Assembly: GCA_014905825.1 (NCBI GenBank)
Contig: JACGCN010000076.1
Coordinates: 1 to 64,000, forward strand
Direction: 5' to 3'
DNA from: Lyophyllum atratum
Taxonomy: Eukaryota > Basidiomycota > Agaricomycetes > Agaricales > Lyophyllaceae
DNA length: 64,000 bases
Numbering within the stretch: position 1 is the first letter of the stretch; each line of letters begins with the position of its first letter. The position numbers were made by a program, and so were the translations under genes. The notes beneath the pieces are model-generated. The model saw only the letters and a list, made by a program, of their open reading frames with translations. It had not been told where the DNA came from and searched no databases. This document shows, piece after piece, positions 10,949-20,104 of this stretch.

Positions 10949-11664
10949 TGTGCGACTGAAACCGTTTCGGGATGTTGGAGTCTTGATAGATATGGAGTGA
11001 AAAATAAAAATCAGGGATTTTGATAATTCACAACAGAATAATCTGAACGGGTATCGCCTGTAGTATTCTATTTTCTGGTTGTGCTGCTTTGGGATTTCCA
11101 TTTTGATCTTTGAGTGACTATATAGTCTCCCTATACACCAACCATGTGGTCTGAAAACTCTGTCTTAGGGAAATCCGTTGCAAATGCCCTCTGAGTCATG
11201 ATCTGGCGTAAGTGCTGCGAAGAGTCACTCACTGAGTCCAGGCCGTAGAGTCGTCGTAGGCTGTTGCAGGGATCGCGGTTTCCAACCAGGCAAGAAGTGC
11301 TTACTAGTTCCTACCCAAGCGTAGCTCAGAGTAAGCAGTACATATCTTCCTGTCGTCATTGAGAACTGGCTCGGCTCTACAGGCTTCCATTTGTCGATAC
11401 ATTGGTAATCGCCCGTCATAACAGGTTCCATGTTCAGCGTTCCTTCTTATGGTGTTCCATGATGCACTGCCTGATGCCGTTCAAGCCGTATTGAACTTTA
11501 CCGTGCATCGCCTGCATCCCCCATCGCTGTGTACAGTCTGGTCACTGTATGCTCACTCTTGCCTAACGCGTCTCTATGCTATGAGTATCTATTCCTCTGT
11601 TTCCGATCGCTTGAGAACGAATTGCTACTGCTGTGACTACCGGACATTCTATCCGGGTGTCACA
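10949..11664 (+). mobile_element. LTR-B copy on the plus strand (716 bp)
   Basis: Starts TGTGCGACTGAAACCG and ends ATCCGGGTGTCACA. It aligns along its length to the LTR-B at 8721-9439. No target duplication is visible (TATAG on the left, CCGTA on the right). It abuts a gag remnant of opposite orientation. Confidence 0.75.
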
Positions 11665-12110
11665 CCGTAGGCCCCGTGTTTGTGCCTGATGCCTGACACG
11701 TACTCTGTGGGCCAACAGGGTGCCTGCCCAGGCGCTGCACCGTTTGTCGTCGCTGTTGTGGTAGAAGTTGAGGTATTCTTCAAAAGCATCCCACCACAGT
11801 CTGAAAGGTGTGGTTGGTTTGCCATAGAAGTTATTAGGGTTGCTCAGACAATATTTCTGAACTCCTCGGTTCGCCGAGGTTGGGGCCTCGGCCATGATGC
11901 GGACAACGCGTTGAGCTTCGTCCTCGTGATCGGCTTCCCCTTCATGAGAGGAGCGGCCTCTGTGGTGAACGGATGCGGTTCTTGTCCGTGGATCTTCGTC
12001 ATCAGAGGATTCCTGATCTGAGTGGTCACCTCTGGGCTTAGCGGCTGGGTTTTTCGGAGGTGCGGAGAGGGAATAGTTTCTGAAATACCGGGATTTGTCA
12101 CTGGGTGAGG
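11665..12110 (-). pseudogene. 5' part of a gypsy gag, truncated
   Basis: On the minus strand a frame starting MAEAPTSANRGVQKYCLS at 11895 continues into NNFYGKPTTPFRLWWDAFEE and YLNFYHNSDDKR, then AWAGTLL. The pattern W-W-D-A-x-E-E-Y-L plus AWAG is typical of fungal gypsy Gag. The region 12100-11900 encodes a Ser/Pro/charged stretch in broken frames. The frame is cut at 11665 by LTR-B. Confidence 0.55.
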
Positions 12111-12731
12111 AGCGGATGCGAGCGATGCTCCTGCTTTTGATCCTTCATTTGCGCAGTGAATAAGTGTTCGAATCCCATGGTTTACTCTGGGACAGGTCCT
12201 GTAGACTCCATATTAAGCTACACAGTTCCCGTGAAGCACCGCGCTCGAGACAGCCGGGTGCAAGGAGCATGATACAGCCACGGTTTACAAACCCTTATCT
12301 CTTACACTCATGGTTTAGTTGCTTCAACTGTTCTTCAGTCTACAGGAGTAGAAGACTGTCAGAATATGGGAAGTTCAGAGATGACGATGTCCCTAGTATA
12401 CTACAGTGGAGTATCCGAGCTCAGGGGACAGGTGAAGGGCGACGGAATACCGATATTCTGAAGCGATCGATGCAGAGATTTCAGAATCGATGTGGCTTGT
12501 ATATAGAGAGAGGTCGCTGCTCGCGATGTTGCTGCTGTATTTAATACTATTTCATGTTTATCTACCTCTTATATTTAACAAAGACGCATGCGGCTTAAAC
12601 CTAGACTCCACGGGAAAAGGAACTAAAAACAATCCGCACGAAAAAATTTGCAAGCCAATTAAGAAAACCCCATTCATTGCCAGTCGCTACGGGCTATTCT
12701 ATTACCAAACTGGCTACGTACACAATCACAC
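12111..12731. other. No gene; a dispersed repeat at about 12320-12580
   Basis: About 12320-12580 resembles 34930-35335: both have a TCAGAATATGG-like block, GAGATGACGATGT/GAGATGACAATGT, a TATATAGAGAG block, GTTGCTGTAT and TCATGTTTATCTACCT, ending near ATATTTAACA/ATATTTGACA. It could be another LTR family. I see no coding region here. Confidence 0.4.
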
Positions 12732-13561
12732 CTAAAGCCACCAGAATGCCGCCCACATGCTCACCGTCAGGACCAATTCCACGCAGCGTCGAAGCTTATA
12801 CATGGCGTCATTTTCGGCTCGAGCGGCCTTCACAGCGGCGGCGGCGGCGTTAACCTCATCGTCAGCATCGGAATGATCGTCGCCGTCGTCGTCGTTACCG
12901 CCTGTGCAGGTGCCATCCGGGCTGGCCTTGATCGTATCCGTCCCTTCGTTGTCCTCGGTCTCGTGAACCTCCTTGGCGGCGTCGTCCGAATTGTTGTTCT
13001 TGAGGCTGGGCCCAGTGGCCGGAACGGCGCTCTTGATAGTATCCATCGCTTCCTGCAGCCCAGTCTCCCGAACCCCGTTGACGGCGTCGCCGGAATCGAG
13101 GATCATGAGGGTGGGCGCAGCGGCTGGAGGTGACATCTTGATGGTGACAGCGAAGCGATCCGGATTGGCGCCACCCACAGCCAAGGCGAGCTCGTCCTGC
13201 TTGCGCTCCTCGGCAGAAACGGTCAACTCTGTTTTGATGTTTTACTCTGTGGTAACGTCAAACTCGTCCTCAATGTGGTCAGCGTTCTTGAAGGCGAACT
13301 TGTCCGCCAGCGAGGGAGCGACGTTGGCTGCAAACTGCTCCGGGATGCTGGAGTTGATCGGAATCGCGAAGTTGGACTCGGTGGTGTTCTGCACCGTGTT
13401 GACGAACTCGAAGGTCAAGCTGCAGTCGGTGTGCGCTGCGAGGCGGCGCAGCATGGCGGTGACGACGTTGAGGTCTAAGGCTGGGAGGGTGTCAGGTCTC
13501 ACATACCACATGGAAGTGTCGCGAAGGGCGGCACGGTGGAGGGATGATTACCATTAGACAT
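12732..13561 (-). pseudogene. Gene for a putative tail-anchored acidic protein, interrupted by one TAA
   Basis: A reading frame runs on the minus strand from ATG at 13561 (MSNGNHPSTVPPF) through a 32-nt candidate intron (13506-13475; GTATGT, CTGAC, TTAG) to 12732. A single in-frame TAA at 13244-13242 splits it. Before the stop: LNVVTAMLRRLAAHTDCSLT and NSSIPEQFAANVAPSLADKF. After it: NIKTELTVSAEERKQDELAL. The second half has two imperfect repeats around ILDSGDAVNGVRETG and NNNSDDAAKEVHETE (each followed by a DTIK motif), then an Asp-rich run, an Ala-rich helix and a C-terminal hydrophobic segment ending WAAFWWL, as in tail-anchored proteins. I do not recognise the family. The stop may be a CAA-to-TAA change. 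An alternative without the intron starts at 13511. Confidence 0.55.
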
Positions 13562-14573
13562 TGTGATGCATGATGTACTTCGGTGTGGATTGCGTGCGGT
13601 AGGTATTTCGCGGTCGTAGGGGGTTGGCACCACTAGGGATGGTAGGATGGGGATGGTGTTGCTCGGAAGTGAGGACCCGAGGGAGGGATTGGGTTGGATT
13701 GTGGTGGATGTCTGGTAACACTGGTCGTTCGTCCAGCGAGTGATTGCACAGATGGGTGTGATGTACGCTTTGGTGTGTCCGAGTTTGCATGAGCAGCTCG
13801 TTCGAGGGGTGGGCGGGCGCGTTCGGGAAAACCTGCCTGCTGTAGACGGCAGTGCTTCCATGTTGAAACTTGTAAATCGAGTTTAGTGCAGCGTCACGTT
13901 TAGGTCACTGACGTCACCATCTGGCGACCCGTTACAGGAACGGATTTTTGAAGACACAGCAGCGAGTGTGATCCACCACGATACAGATTGCTACGGTGCT
14001 GTGACGACTGGCGTCTACCTAGTGCAGCCGATGCCATAGCCTGTTCGCATCAGCGTGTTCGAATCTCGATTTCAATAGTACACTCTTGCTTACCGTAATC
14101 GGACAGTTACACCTAATCAAACATGCTTATCCGTTGCACTTTTGCTTCCAGTGATGCATCATAATCGAACGCTTCAAATTGTCCTCCGGCGTTGTTAGTG
14201 CGAGCGATTGCGCGCGATTACTGATTTATTCGGTCGGCTTACTACCATCAGACACAAATTGCGGCGAACATTCAGGGTGCTGGACTCATCTCTGCCCGCT
14301 TTGCCCCCTACGGCTCATCTATGTTCACTGTCTCAACATGTTTGCTGCGTTAGCTGGTAAGCCTACTAGTGACGTCTTAGCAGACGGCAAACCTCGCTTC
14401 GCAGTTGCACATAGAAGGCTTGATCATCCAACCCTATCTCGTTTGCGCACCAATTGTTCACGCCCTAATCTTTCACGCCCTAATCCCGGCAACTGTTAAC
14501 CCTTGAATATCGTGTGCAGGTCCGAGTATAAATGCACCAGGTTCTCCCACACAACTCACTTCCTTCTTCCTAA
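13562..14573. other. No gene recognised
   Basis: Upstream DNA of the minus-strand gene at 12732-13561. It has no convincing coding pattern on either strand. The last 50 bases form the promoter and leader of the following gene fragment, with TATAAAT at 14527-14533. Confidence 0.4.
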
Positions 14574-14699
14574 ATGTCTCATCATCATCCACATCCAGCA
14601 TACCCACATCAACCATCCATCAACAACTCACTAATAAACAAAGCGTACGATTTGCTCATCATCGGTGCCGACGTTTTCGGCTTCTGCACCGCTAAAAAG
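14574..14699 (+). pseudogene. First exon of a broken FAD-dependent oxidoreductase gene
   Basis: A 42-codon exon starts at ATG 14574 (MSHHHPHPAYPHQPS), 40 bp after a TATAAAT box and a pyrimidine-rich leader. It ends in YDLLIIGADVFGFCTAKK, the N-terminal Rossmann strand of FAD/NAD(P)-binding oxidoreductases. The normal motif is GxGxxG (GAGVFGL); here the second Gly is Asp and Leu is Phe, both explained by one G-to-A or C-to-T change. A GTATGC donor follows at 14700 and an acceptor CGCCCAG is at 14766. The sequence after the acceptor does not look like the rest of such an enzyme, so the gene is truncated. Confidence 0.55.
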
Positions 14700-14766
14700 G
14701 TATGCTAACATTCCCTTTCCCTTGCACCTCCTCTTCCCCCCCCTTCTTCTGTTCAACACCGCCCAG

Positions 14767-15396
14767 ATGGCATCGAGTCCTCACCCCTCGTCGGTGATAC
14801 ATGGTGTCTCGAGCACATGTACACCCCCCTGTGCACACAGTGCACCCATTGGTGAGCATACACTCTTGTGTACGATTAACCCTCTGCGACTGGCATTGAC
14901 TCGAGTGGTGGCAACAGTACCACATTTCGCTCACGCCTCCTGGTATCACCAGTTCCGACGTGTCATCCAACAGCCAACGACTGTTGGTGGTCAAGATGCA
15001 TTCACGACTCGGCGGTAGGTAATTGTCTAGTACGATTGAGGTGAAAGACAGTGACTTATTTCTAGTTCAGAAAGGACTGATGCTTCCGAAGCCACAACTT
15101 GCGGTTTTTAATCGCACACACTGAAAATATCCAGTGCGTTGTTCCGCCTCCGTGCGGTTCGTGACGATTAGCAGCGGTAGCTGAGAATACATTCTCAGGG
15201 CATTTGTGGTATGTAATCAATCTGGTGTTTTTGTTGCCCGGAAAACTAAAGTAACCATGCTCACACAATATGCTGCAGGTGAAATCTCGAAACCGGTATC
15301 TCACCACAGCCTACATTTTGGCCGCATCTCCACGACCACCTGCACTTAGGATTGCCTTGGAGGCGACATATATCTCGTTCTTCATTCCATCCTGAG
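14767..15396. other. No gene recognised
   Basis: An open frame follows the candidate acceptor at 14766 up to 15018 but its protein (Ser/Pro/Cys-rich) has no recognisable domain. 15019-15396 shows nothing I can name. Confidence 0.3.
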
Positions 15397-15762
15397 TCAC
15401 CGCTATGGTGGCGAATCCAAGGTCATCTCAAAGCACCAACCTTTGGTGTACGTACTTCGGCGACACCGGTAGCCTGCGTTCTGCTAATCCAGGGAGCGAC
15501 TATGGTCGCAACTCCCATAGGCCGTTTCCACCACGGTGGCATCGGCCATATTCCGGATGTACTATGAGCATCAAGCTCATCACCGCTGGATGGCCGGCGA
15601 TCCCGAGTTTCGGGATCGCGGACCAGATGTCGGCCGGCTTGTTCGGACAAATTTGTCCCTTCAAATTGTAAATCCCCGAGGAACCATCAAGGCTGCTCGG
15701 GACTCCCAATGTCGGCACTGGGAGCTTCGTGGCACGCGTCGCGGCCCGAAGAGACGCACATG

Positions 15763-16137
15763 AACCCCGCCGACAAGACGACCGACGCGCACTCACTGTT
15801 GACTTCGGCTCTTGCGGATCTCACCTCAAGCTTGGACTACTACCAGAAGACGTCCAGACCGATCGCTGCTCCCTTGAAAGATATCCCGACCAACGTCATC
15901 CCTAAGAGTGATTCGGGTTACGCCATAAGCGACCATCAAATTCTCGGTACCAATTCCAGCAGGGTTGTTGGAGAAAACGCCTTCGATCTCGGCTTCCGCT
16001 CCGGTCGAATATACCAAGGAGCCTACCAGCGCGGCTACCACAGGGGTTTTATTGAGGGTCTTTGCATAGCCATCGTTGACCTCGAGAACATTATTCGTCA
16101 TCAGACCGAGAAGCTTCATCAGACCAGCTTCCGGTAA
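15763..16137 (+). CDS. Small hypothetical protein (124 aa) inside palindrome region 1
   Basis: The frame opens upstream at 15709, but I choose ATG 15763 (MNPADKTTDAHSLL), where the coding pattern becomes convincing. The protein has a Ser/Thr/Leu-rich N-terminal helix (SALADLTSSLDYYQKTS), a middle part with charged and polar residues, and a C-terminal part with FDLGFRSGRIYQGAYQRGYH, rich in Gly, Arg and Tyr, followed by a helix (GLCIAIVDLENIIRHQTEKL). I see no membrane segment or signal peptide. I do not recognise the family. It is flanked by palindromes (15645-15658 before, GCCAAccTTGGC at 16139-16150 after). It could be a fragment of a mobile element gene. Confidence 0.4.
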   Translation, partial: NPADKTTDAHSLLTSALADLTSSLDYYQKTSRPIAAPLKDIPTNVIPKSDSGYAISDHQILGTNSSRVVGENAFDLGFRSGRIYQGAYQRGYHRGFIEGLCIAIVDLENIIRHQTEKLHQTSFR

Positions 16138-16199
16138 GGCCAACCTTGGCGGCATCGCAACGTATCCGGCTGTTATCAGCTTCGGCGATACCGCCAGAA

Positions 16200-16300
16200 T
16201 GAACTGCGTTCCGCCAATGCCGGGTGCGACTATGGTCGCAACTCCCATAGGCCCTTGCCCACTTTGCGGGAGGCTTGGTCATTCGAAATCGCGAATGCTA
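16200..16300 (+). pseudogene. Broken CCHC zinc-knuckle-like fragment
   Basis: One frame reads PIGPCPLCGRLGHSKSRML. This is the pattern C-x2-C-x4-H-x4-C of retroelement and nucleic-acid-binding zinc knuckles, except that the last Cys is Met. It is short, so the call is weak. Confidence 0.3.
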
Positions 16301-16846
16301 CGGCGGTGAGGCAGCACCTGGTGCCTTGCCGCCACGAGGTTCAATGTGAAGTTCAGTTTGCGTCCGGCGTTGCTCCCACAGCTGTGGGAGTAGGTGGCCA
16401 CGGCAAAAGCCGTGGTTGCCCCTCTAGGGCCCGTGATGAGTATGAATCCAACGGTTGGGACTCTGACGATGGTGGGGACTGGAAGGTCGGCACGATCACG
16501 AAGGAGGCTCCAGAGATCAACACTATGCTCTCGAGAAACACGGCGACTTGCGTCGTCAAGCTTGTCCCGATCGTCAAGGGTACCGTCACCACCATTTCAT
16601 GGTCGGTCATCAACGTCACCCTCCGGTAAAGAATCGAGGAGCCGGCAAAATCCCTTTACCGACTCTCGCGGCGTTACTCCCACAACTGTGGGAGTAGTGC
16701 GCCACGGCAACAGCCATGGCTACCCCCCCCCCCCCCCCAGGCCCGTGATTATTACAACTCTTGCTGCGCTACACCCACAGCTGCGGGAGCAGCAAGCCAC
16801 CGCGACAGCCGTGGCAGCCCAGTTGAGCCCATGATGAGGTAGCGTC

Positions 16847-17206
16847 TTGGTCGTGGGACAGGGCGGATTATTCAAGGAACACTCGCTACTAGACAACTGG
16901 GAGCAAGCAAACCTTCGGTTGGAAATGTTATTGAGCCCGTCCAATCACATCCTGACCAGCCTAGCGTACCACAGGGTCCTGACCCCGCCGGGTGATCCAC
17001 CCGCGACAGTTGCGGAACCGGCACCTGTGCAGACCACAGGCCGGCAGAGGCTGACGTCTGTCATCTGGCAGCATAGCAGCCCTGTCACCGTTAAGCGCGA
17101 ACGTCACTGGGTGTGCAACCAGTGTGTCGACAAGCGCAATCGCTTCAACAACAACAGCGGCACCGTCGTACACCATCTCGGGAGTGCGCATGGCATCGCT
17201 GTTTGA
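16847..17206 (+). CDS. ORF with a C-terminal BED-type zinc finger (hAT-transposase-like), probably a fragment
   Basis: A 119-codon frame. The last 50 residues read TGRQRLTSVIWQHSS...RHWVCNQC, then FNNNSGTVVHHLGSAHGI. Two Cys two residues apart and two His five apart, with aromatic residues before, match the BED finger found at the N-terminus of hAT transposases. BED fingers bind DNA. The normal position is near the protein start, so residues before it may be non-coding. The frame stops three residues after the finger and I see no hAT catalytic or dimerisation domain downstream, so this is a transposase stub. It is not clear that it is expressed. Confidence 0.5.
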   Translation: MVVGQGGLFKEHSLLDNWEQANLRLEMLLSPSNHILTSLAYHRVLTPPGDPPATVAEPAPVQTTGRQRLTSVIWQHSSPVTVKRERHWVCNQCVDKRNRFNNNSGTVVHHLGSAHGIAV

Positions 17207-17306
17207 CGTGATGTCCATCGTCACGTCTGCTATATTTCCATTCAGATTGTTCTTGGGCGGTGCGGAACCTCGGCGACCGTGCGGATAGAAGATGGGGAAC
17301 ACAGGA

Positions 17307-17650
17307 AAGGTAAGCTTCTACGGAGCGTGGGTGATATTAGGAGACATTACAAAGACTAACAGCAAGATGGAGTCGATTTTACATCTGGGAACATTAAGGC
17401 AAGGCGGAGAGATAATGCCGTTCTATAGACGATGGGAAACCGAAATCAAGGAGGAGAAATAATACCAGAGAAAATGGGTCGATGAGCAACAGGACTATTA
17501 CAGAGGTTTATTGGTCGGAACTGTGGAAAATACAAAAAGTAAGATTCTACGGAGTGTGCATGATATCAACAGACTTTACAAAGACTAACGGCAAGATAAG
17601 TCCACTTGACATATGGGAACGTGAAAGCAAGGAGGAGACATAATACCACA
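17307..17650 (+). repeat. Diverged direct repeat (about 120 bp, two copies about 225 bp apart)
   Basis: About 17307-17425 and about 17535-17650 share CTACGGAG-GTG, TACAAAGACTAAC-GCAAGAT, CATCTGGGAAC/CATATGGGAAC and GAGGAGA-ATAATACC. The intervening sequence differs. The repeats are A-rich and non-coding. Confidence 0.6.
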
Positions 17651-17689
17651 GCGCTACTCGCACTGGGGTTTGGTGATCCACAATTGCGA

Positions 17690-17940
17690 ATGCTACGGTG
17701 GTGAAGCGATACCTGGTGCCTTGCCGCCACGATGTTGGCGGCAATTCCCCAGTTTGCACTGCGGAACGATGTACGCGACGATGCGCGCCATCGGGCTTTA
17801 CCAGCATTTTTACATGGTCGGGGGTGGCGAGATATCTCGCCGCGTTTTCCCAGCAACTCGAAGTTGCCGGAAATCACGAAGGGAATGGGTATCGCGTGCG
17901 GACTCCAACGGCAACTTGAAGTTGCCAGGAACATGTTCCC
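17690..17940 (+). repeat. Hairpin module shared with 61.8-62.4 kb
   Basis: The order of blocks is: GATGTTGGCGGCAATTCC near 17730, a decayed ATTTTTACAT block near 17807, the perfect palindrome GGCGAGATATCTCGCC (17826-17841), and CAGCAACTCGAAGTTGCCGG just after. The same blocks in the same order lie at 62090-62399. A second inverted repeat, GGCAACTTGAAGTTGCC, is near 17910. Confidence 0.65.
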
Positions 17941-18368
17941 GCCATGCCACAACGTTTGCCGCAGTACCGCAGTAAACAATGCGAAGAGAGGGGAAGGCTG
18001 GATCAAGACTTCCTCATGACCTATTTGCCTCGGCGCACCATTCAAGATGCTGTAGATACTGGTGTCCTTCCCTGCCTTCTATGTGGGTCTGGTCTAGTGC
18101 GCCGCCCATTTGAACGCGACGAAGGTGGACGTCATGGCTGCGTCGCGGCCTCGCTCCACCAAGGAGATGACTATCGGGTGCGGACTCATCTGGGGAATTC
18201 ATACAGTCATTGACCTAAGAGGGCAATTGAAAAGCCCCTCTAGGACGCCACGGATGCCGACATACGAGCATCTGACTCTGCCAGTACGCTGGACGATAAG
18301 ACACCAGTATGTGGATCCACGACCCTTCTTCTATTATGTTGCATTGACTGATTGAAACCAGGTCTTCT

Positions 18369-18660
18369 GCGGAATCGCCCGGTTCCTTTCCGCCTAATAA
18401 GCGAAAGCAATACAGCAGTTGATACTGCAAAGAAAGCGGCGGAAAGAAGCGCGCTCCGGGCGCATGATCCTAGATGCCTAATCCTCGGCGTGGTAGGTGC
18501 TCACAGCATCCACAAATACCGGTGGGGTCGTTGGTGCCCATGGCATTACCTGGTGCCGCCGGTAGTGTGGATGATCACGGAAGCACCCGGTTCCTTTCCG
18601 CCTAACAGGCGAAGGCAATACTGCAGTTGATACTGCAAAGAGAGAGGCGTGATGAAGCGT
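18369..18660 (+). repeat. Duplicated block of about 75 bp, 220 bp apart
   Basis: Two copies (near 18378 and 18590) share GGTTCCTTTCCGCCTAA, GGCGAA-GCAATAC and GCAGTTGATACTGCAAAGA and both end near AAGCG-GCTC. The second contains the palindrome CGCCTaacAGGCG; in the first one arm has changed. Confidence 0.6.
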
Positions 18661-18700
18661 GCTCGAGGTTCCGATGATTGATCGAAGACGCCTACAATCT

Positions 18701-19215
18701 TCGTGGGTAGCGAGATAGTTCACAGAGCCTGTGGGGAAAGATGTTGTAGTATTTTAATTTGTTGTACAAGATAAAATTTAATAGACTGCTTTTTAAACAC
18801 AACGTTGGGGAAGCTATGGATTCTTTGTTATAGGTCCTGTTTGATGTTCTGATGGTGAACCTGATACTTCTTAAATCGTAGCTATATAAATAAATAGTCT
18901 TAATTAGTTGGTTCCTGTGAAAATCATGGGGAGAAATGGATAGCGCCTGCTGTGTGCTATTGAACTTACTGCTGCGAATTGTTCTTGTCGGTGATCCAGT
19001 TAATGTCCTCACCAATCAATTGACCAAGTTGAGTAATAACGTCGGTGAGAACGGACGGAACCGAGTGATATCATGGCGAATGGACATGACGGGGTTTCGG
19101 TTTTGCTTTTAGGTATCTCTTTACATACACTCTCTAAGTTGTCCGCTCTTTTGATCTGTATCTAGCAATAACATCTCCATATCTCTTCCATACTGGCTTG
19201 CCCTGATCCGCTTGA
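18701..19215. other. No gene recognised, AT-rich
   Basis: AT-rich DNA with no coding pattern. It leads into the LTR-D at 19216. Confidence 0.4.
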
Positions 19216-20002
19216 TGTCAAGACACGTTGTATATGTCAGATATTGACGTCCGATCGCTCCGGGGGAGTACTGGCGCCGGAGAAGTTCTCGCCGGAAGCT
19301 TAGGCGTCCGAGTCATATTTGGTGCCGGACGACTGGTGACTGGAGCTTAGGCGTCGAGGTCATGTTCGGTGCCCTGAGCGTGATGGGGTCCACGAGTAGC
19401 CCACCTCCAGGGCGAGCCTGGAGGTCATGTATATAGCACATGTATATAGAGGACCATCTGCCGCCGCAGAAGACAGACGATAATCAAGATCTTATACTCC
19501 TATACTTGACAGTATAATGAAATAGTTTACAATTTCTCAGAGTCGAAGAAGATGAAGAAAGACATATACGGAGGAGGGCACGGGTGTGCCTCGCATAGTG
19601 GCCGCTCGCCGCCGCTCGCCGCCGGGCGCCACCTCTGGGAGAACTGTTGATATTATGCGTCTTATTGTCGGTTTCGGAGTCACCGCTACTTTCCACTGTC
19701 CTTTGCATACTGCCTACATTTCCGTCGTAGCTGCTTAGCATTAGCTATGTCTTCTCATTACAATCAGCCTCGTCAGCTAAAAGCCTTCAAAGCCACCAGC
19801 GCAGTACTGCGGCGAGTATGCGGCGACGAGTATCGTCGCATCCTCTGTCTGAGGCCCGGTCTTCTCCTCGTCTACATTAGCTCGTATCCCTACATAGGTA
19901 GTCATCTTTCTCTTTTCTTCTCTAAATTCCAACAAGAACGTATACCGGAAGTCAGACTGATCGCGCCTGATGCGGTACACGGAAGTTCGTGATACTGTGA
20001 AA
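19216..20002 (+). mobile_element. LTR-D (long form), interrupted by a copia solo LTR
   Basis: Starts TGTCAAGACACGTTG and ends near GGAAGTTCGTGATACTGTGA. Shared blocks with other LTR-D copies are the TATA box region, GCCGCTCGCCGCC and GCGGTACACGGAAGTTCGTGA. CTTGA before (19211-19215) and TTTGA after (20003-20007) make a likely target duplication with one mismatch. Without the inner LTR it is about 505 bp, longer than the 190-210 bp copies elsewhere. Confidence 0.7.
19235..19511 (+). mobile_element. Copia-type solo LTR (LTR-C) with GTATA target duplication
   Basis: Starts TGTCAGATATTGACGTCCG and ends ATACTTGACA. It matches the 3' LTR of the copia element at 26326-26640. GTATA flanks it on both sides (19230-19234 and 19512-19516). 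It lies within the LTR-D at 19216-20002 and so is younger. Confidence 0.88.
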
Positions 20003-20104
20003 TTTGACAAATGTTCTCACCTCCTTCGTCATCATTGTGGCGATCCTAGAGTCTCGCCATAGTAATCCTCCATTCGAGCCACGTGATGTATAGAGTTGCT
20101 GACA

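Larger units (their letters stand above)
15397..18700. repeat. Palindrome-rich region 1
   Basis: Short perfect inverted repeats occur again and again. Examples: GCGATCCCGA/TCGGGATCGC with a 3-nt loop (15597-15619); GGACAAATTTGTCC (15645-15658); TGCGACTATGGTCGCA-like units near 15500 and 16230, both followed by ACTCCCATAGG; CTCCCACAGCTGTGGGAG (16375-16392) and a decayed second copy near 16678; CCACGGC-aaaa-GCCGTGG near 16400 with relatives near 16702 and 16790; GGCGAGATATCTCGCC (17826-17841); and CGCCTaacAGGCG near 18600. They lie mostly between or at the edges of the ORFs in this stretch. The role is unknown. Confidence 0.7.

Noticed and set aside
1..12110. A single intact gypsy element with two LTRs
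   Set aside because: Pol, gag and LTR pieces lie in both directions, are nested and truncated, and no pair of LTRs flanks one coherent internal region.
12973..13557. 194-codon open frame on the plus strand
   Set aside because: It is antisense to the better-supported minus-strand gene with its acidic stretch and tail anchor.
13499..13861. 120-codon minus-strand frame
   Set aside because: Only its last part, from ATG 13561, joins the gene; the rest is low-complexity Thr/Pro/Ser without a domain.
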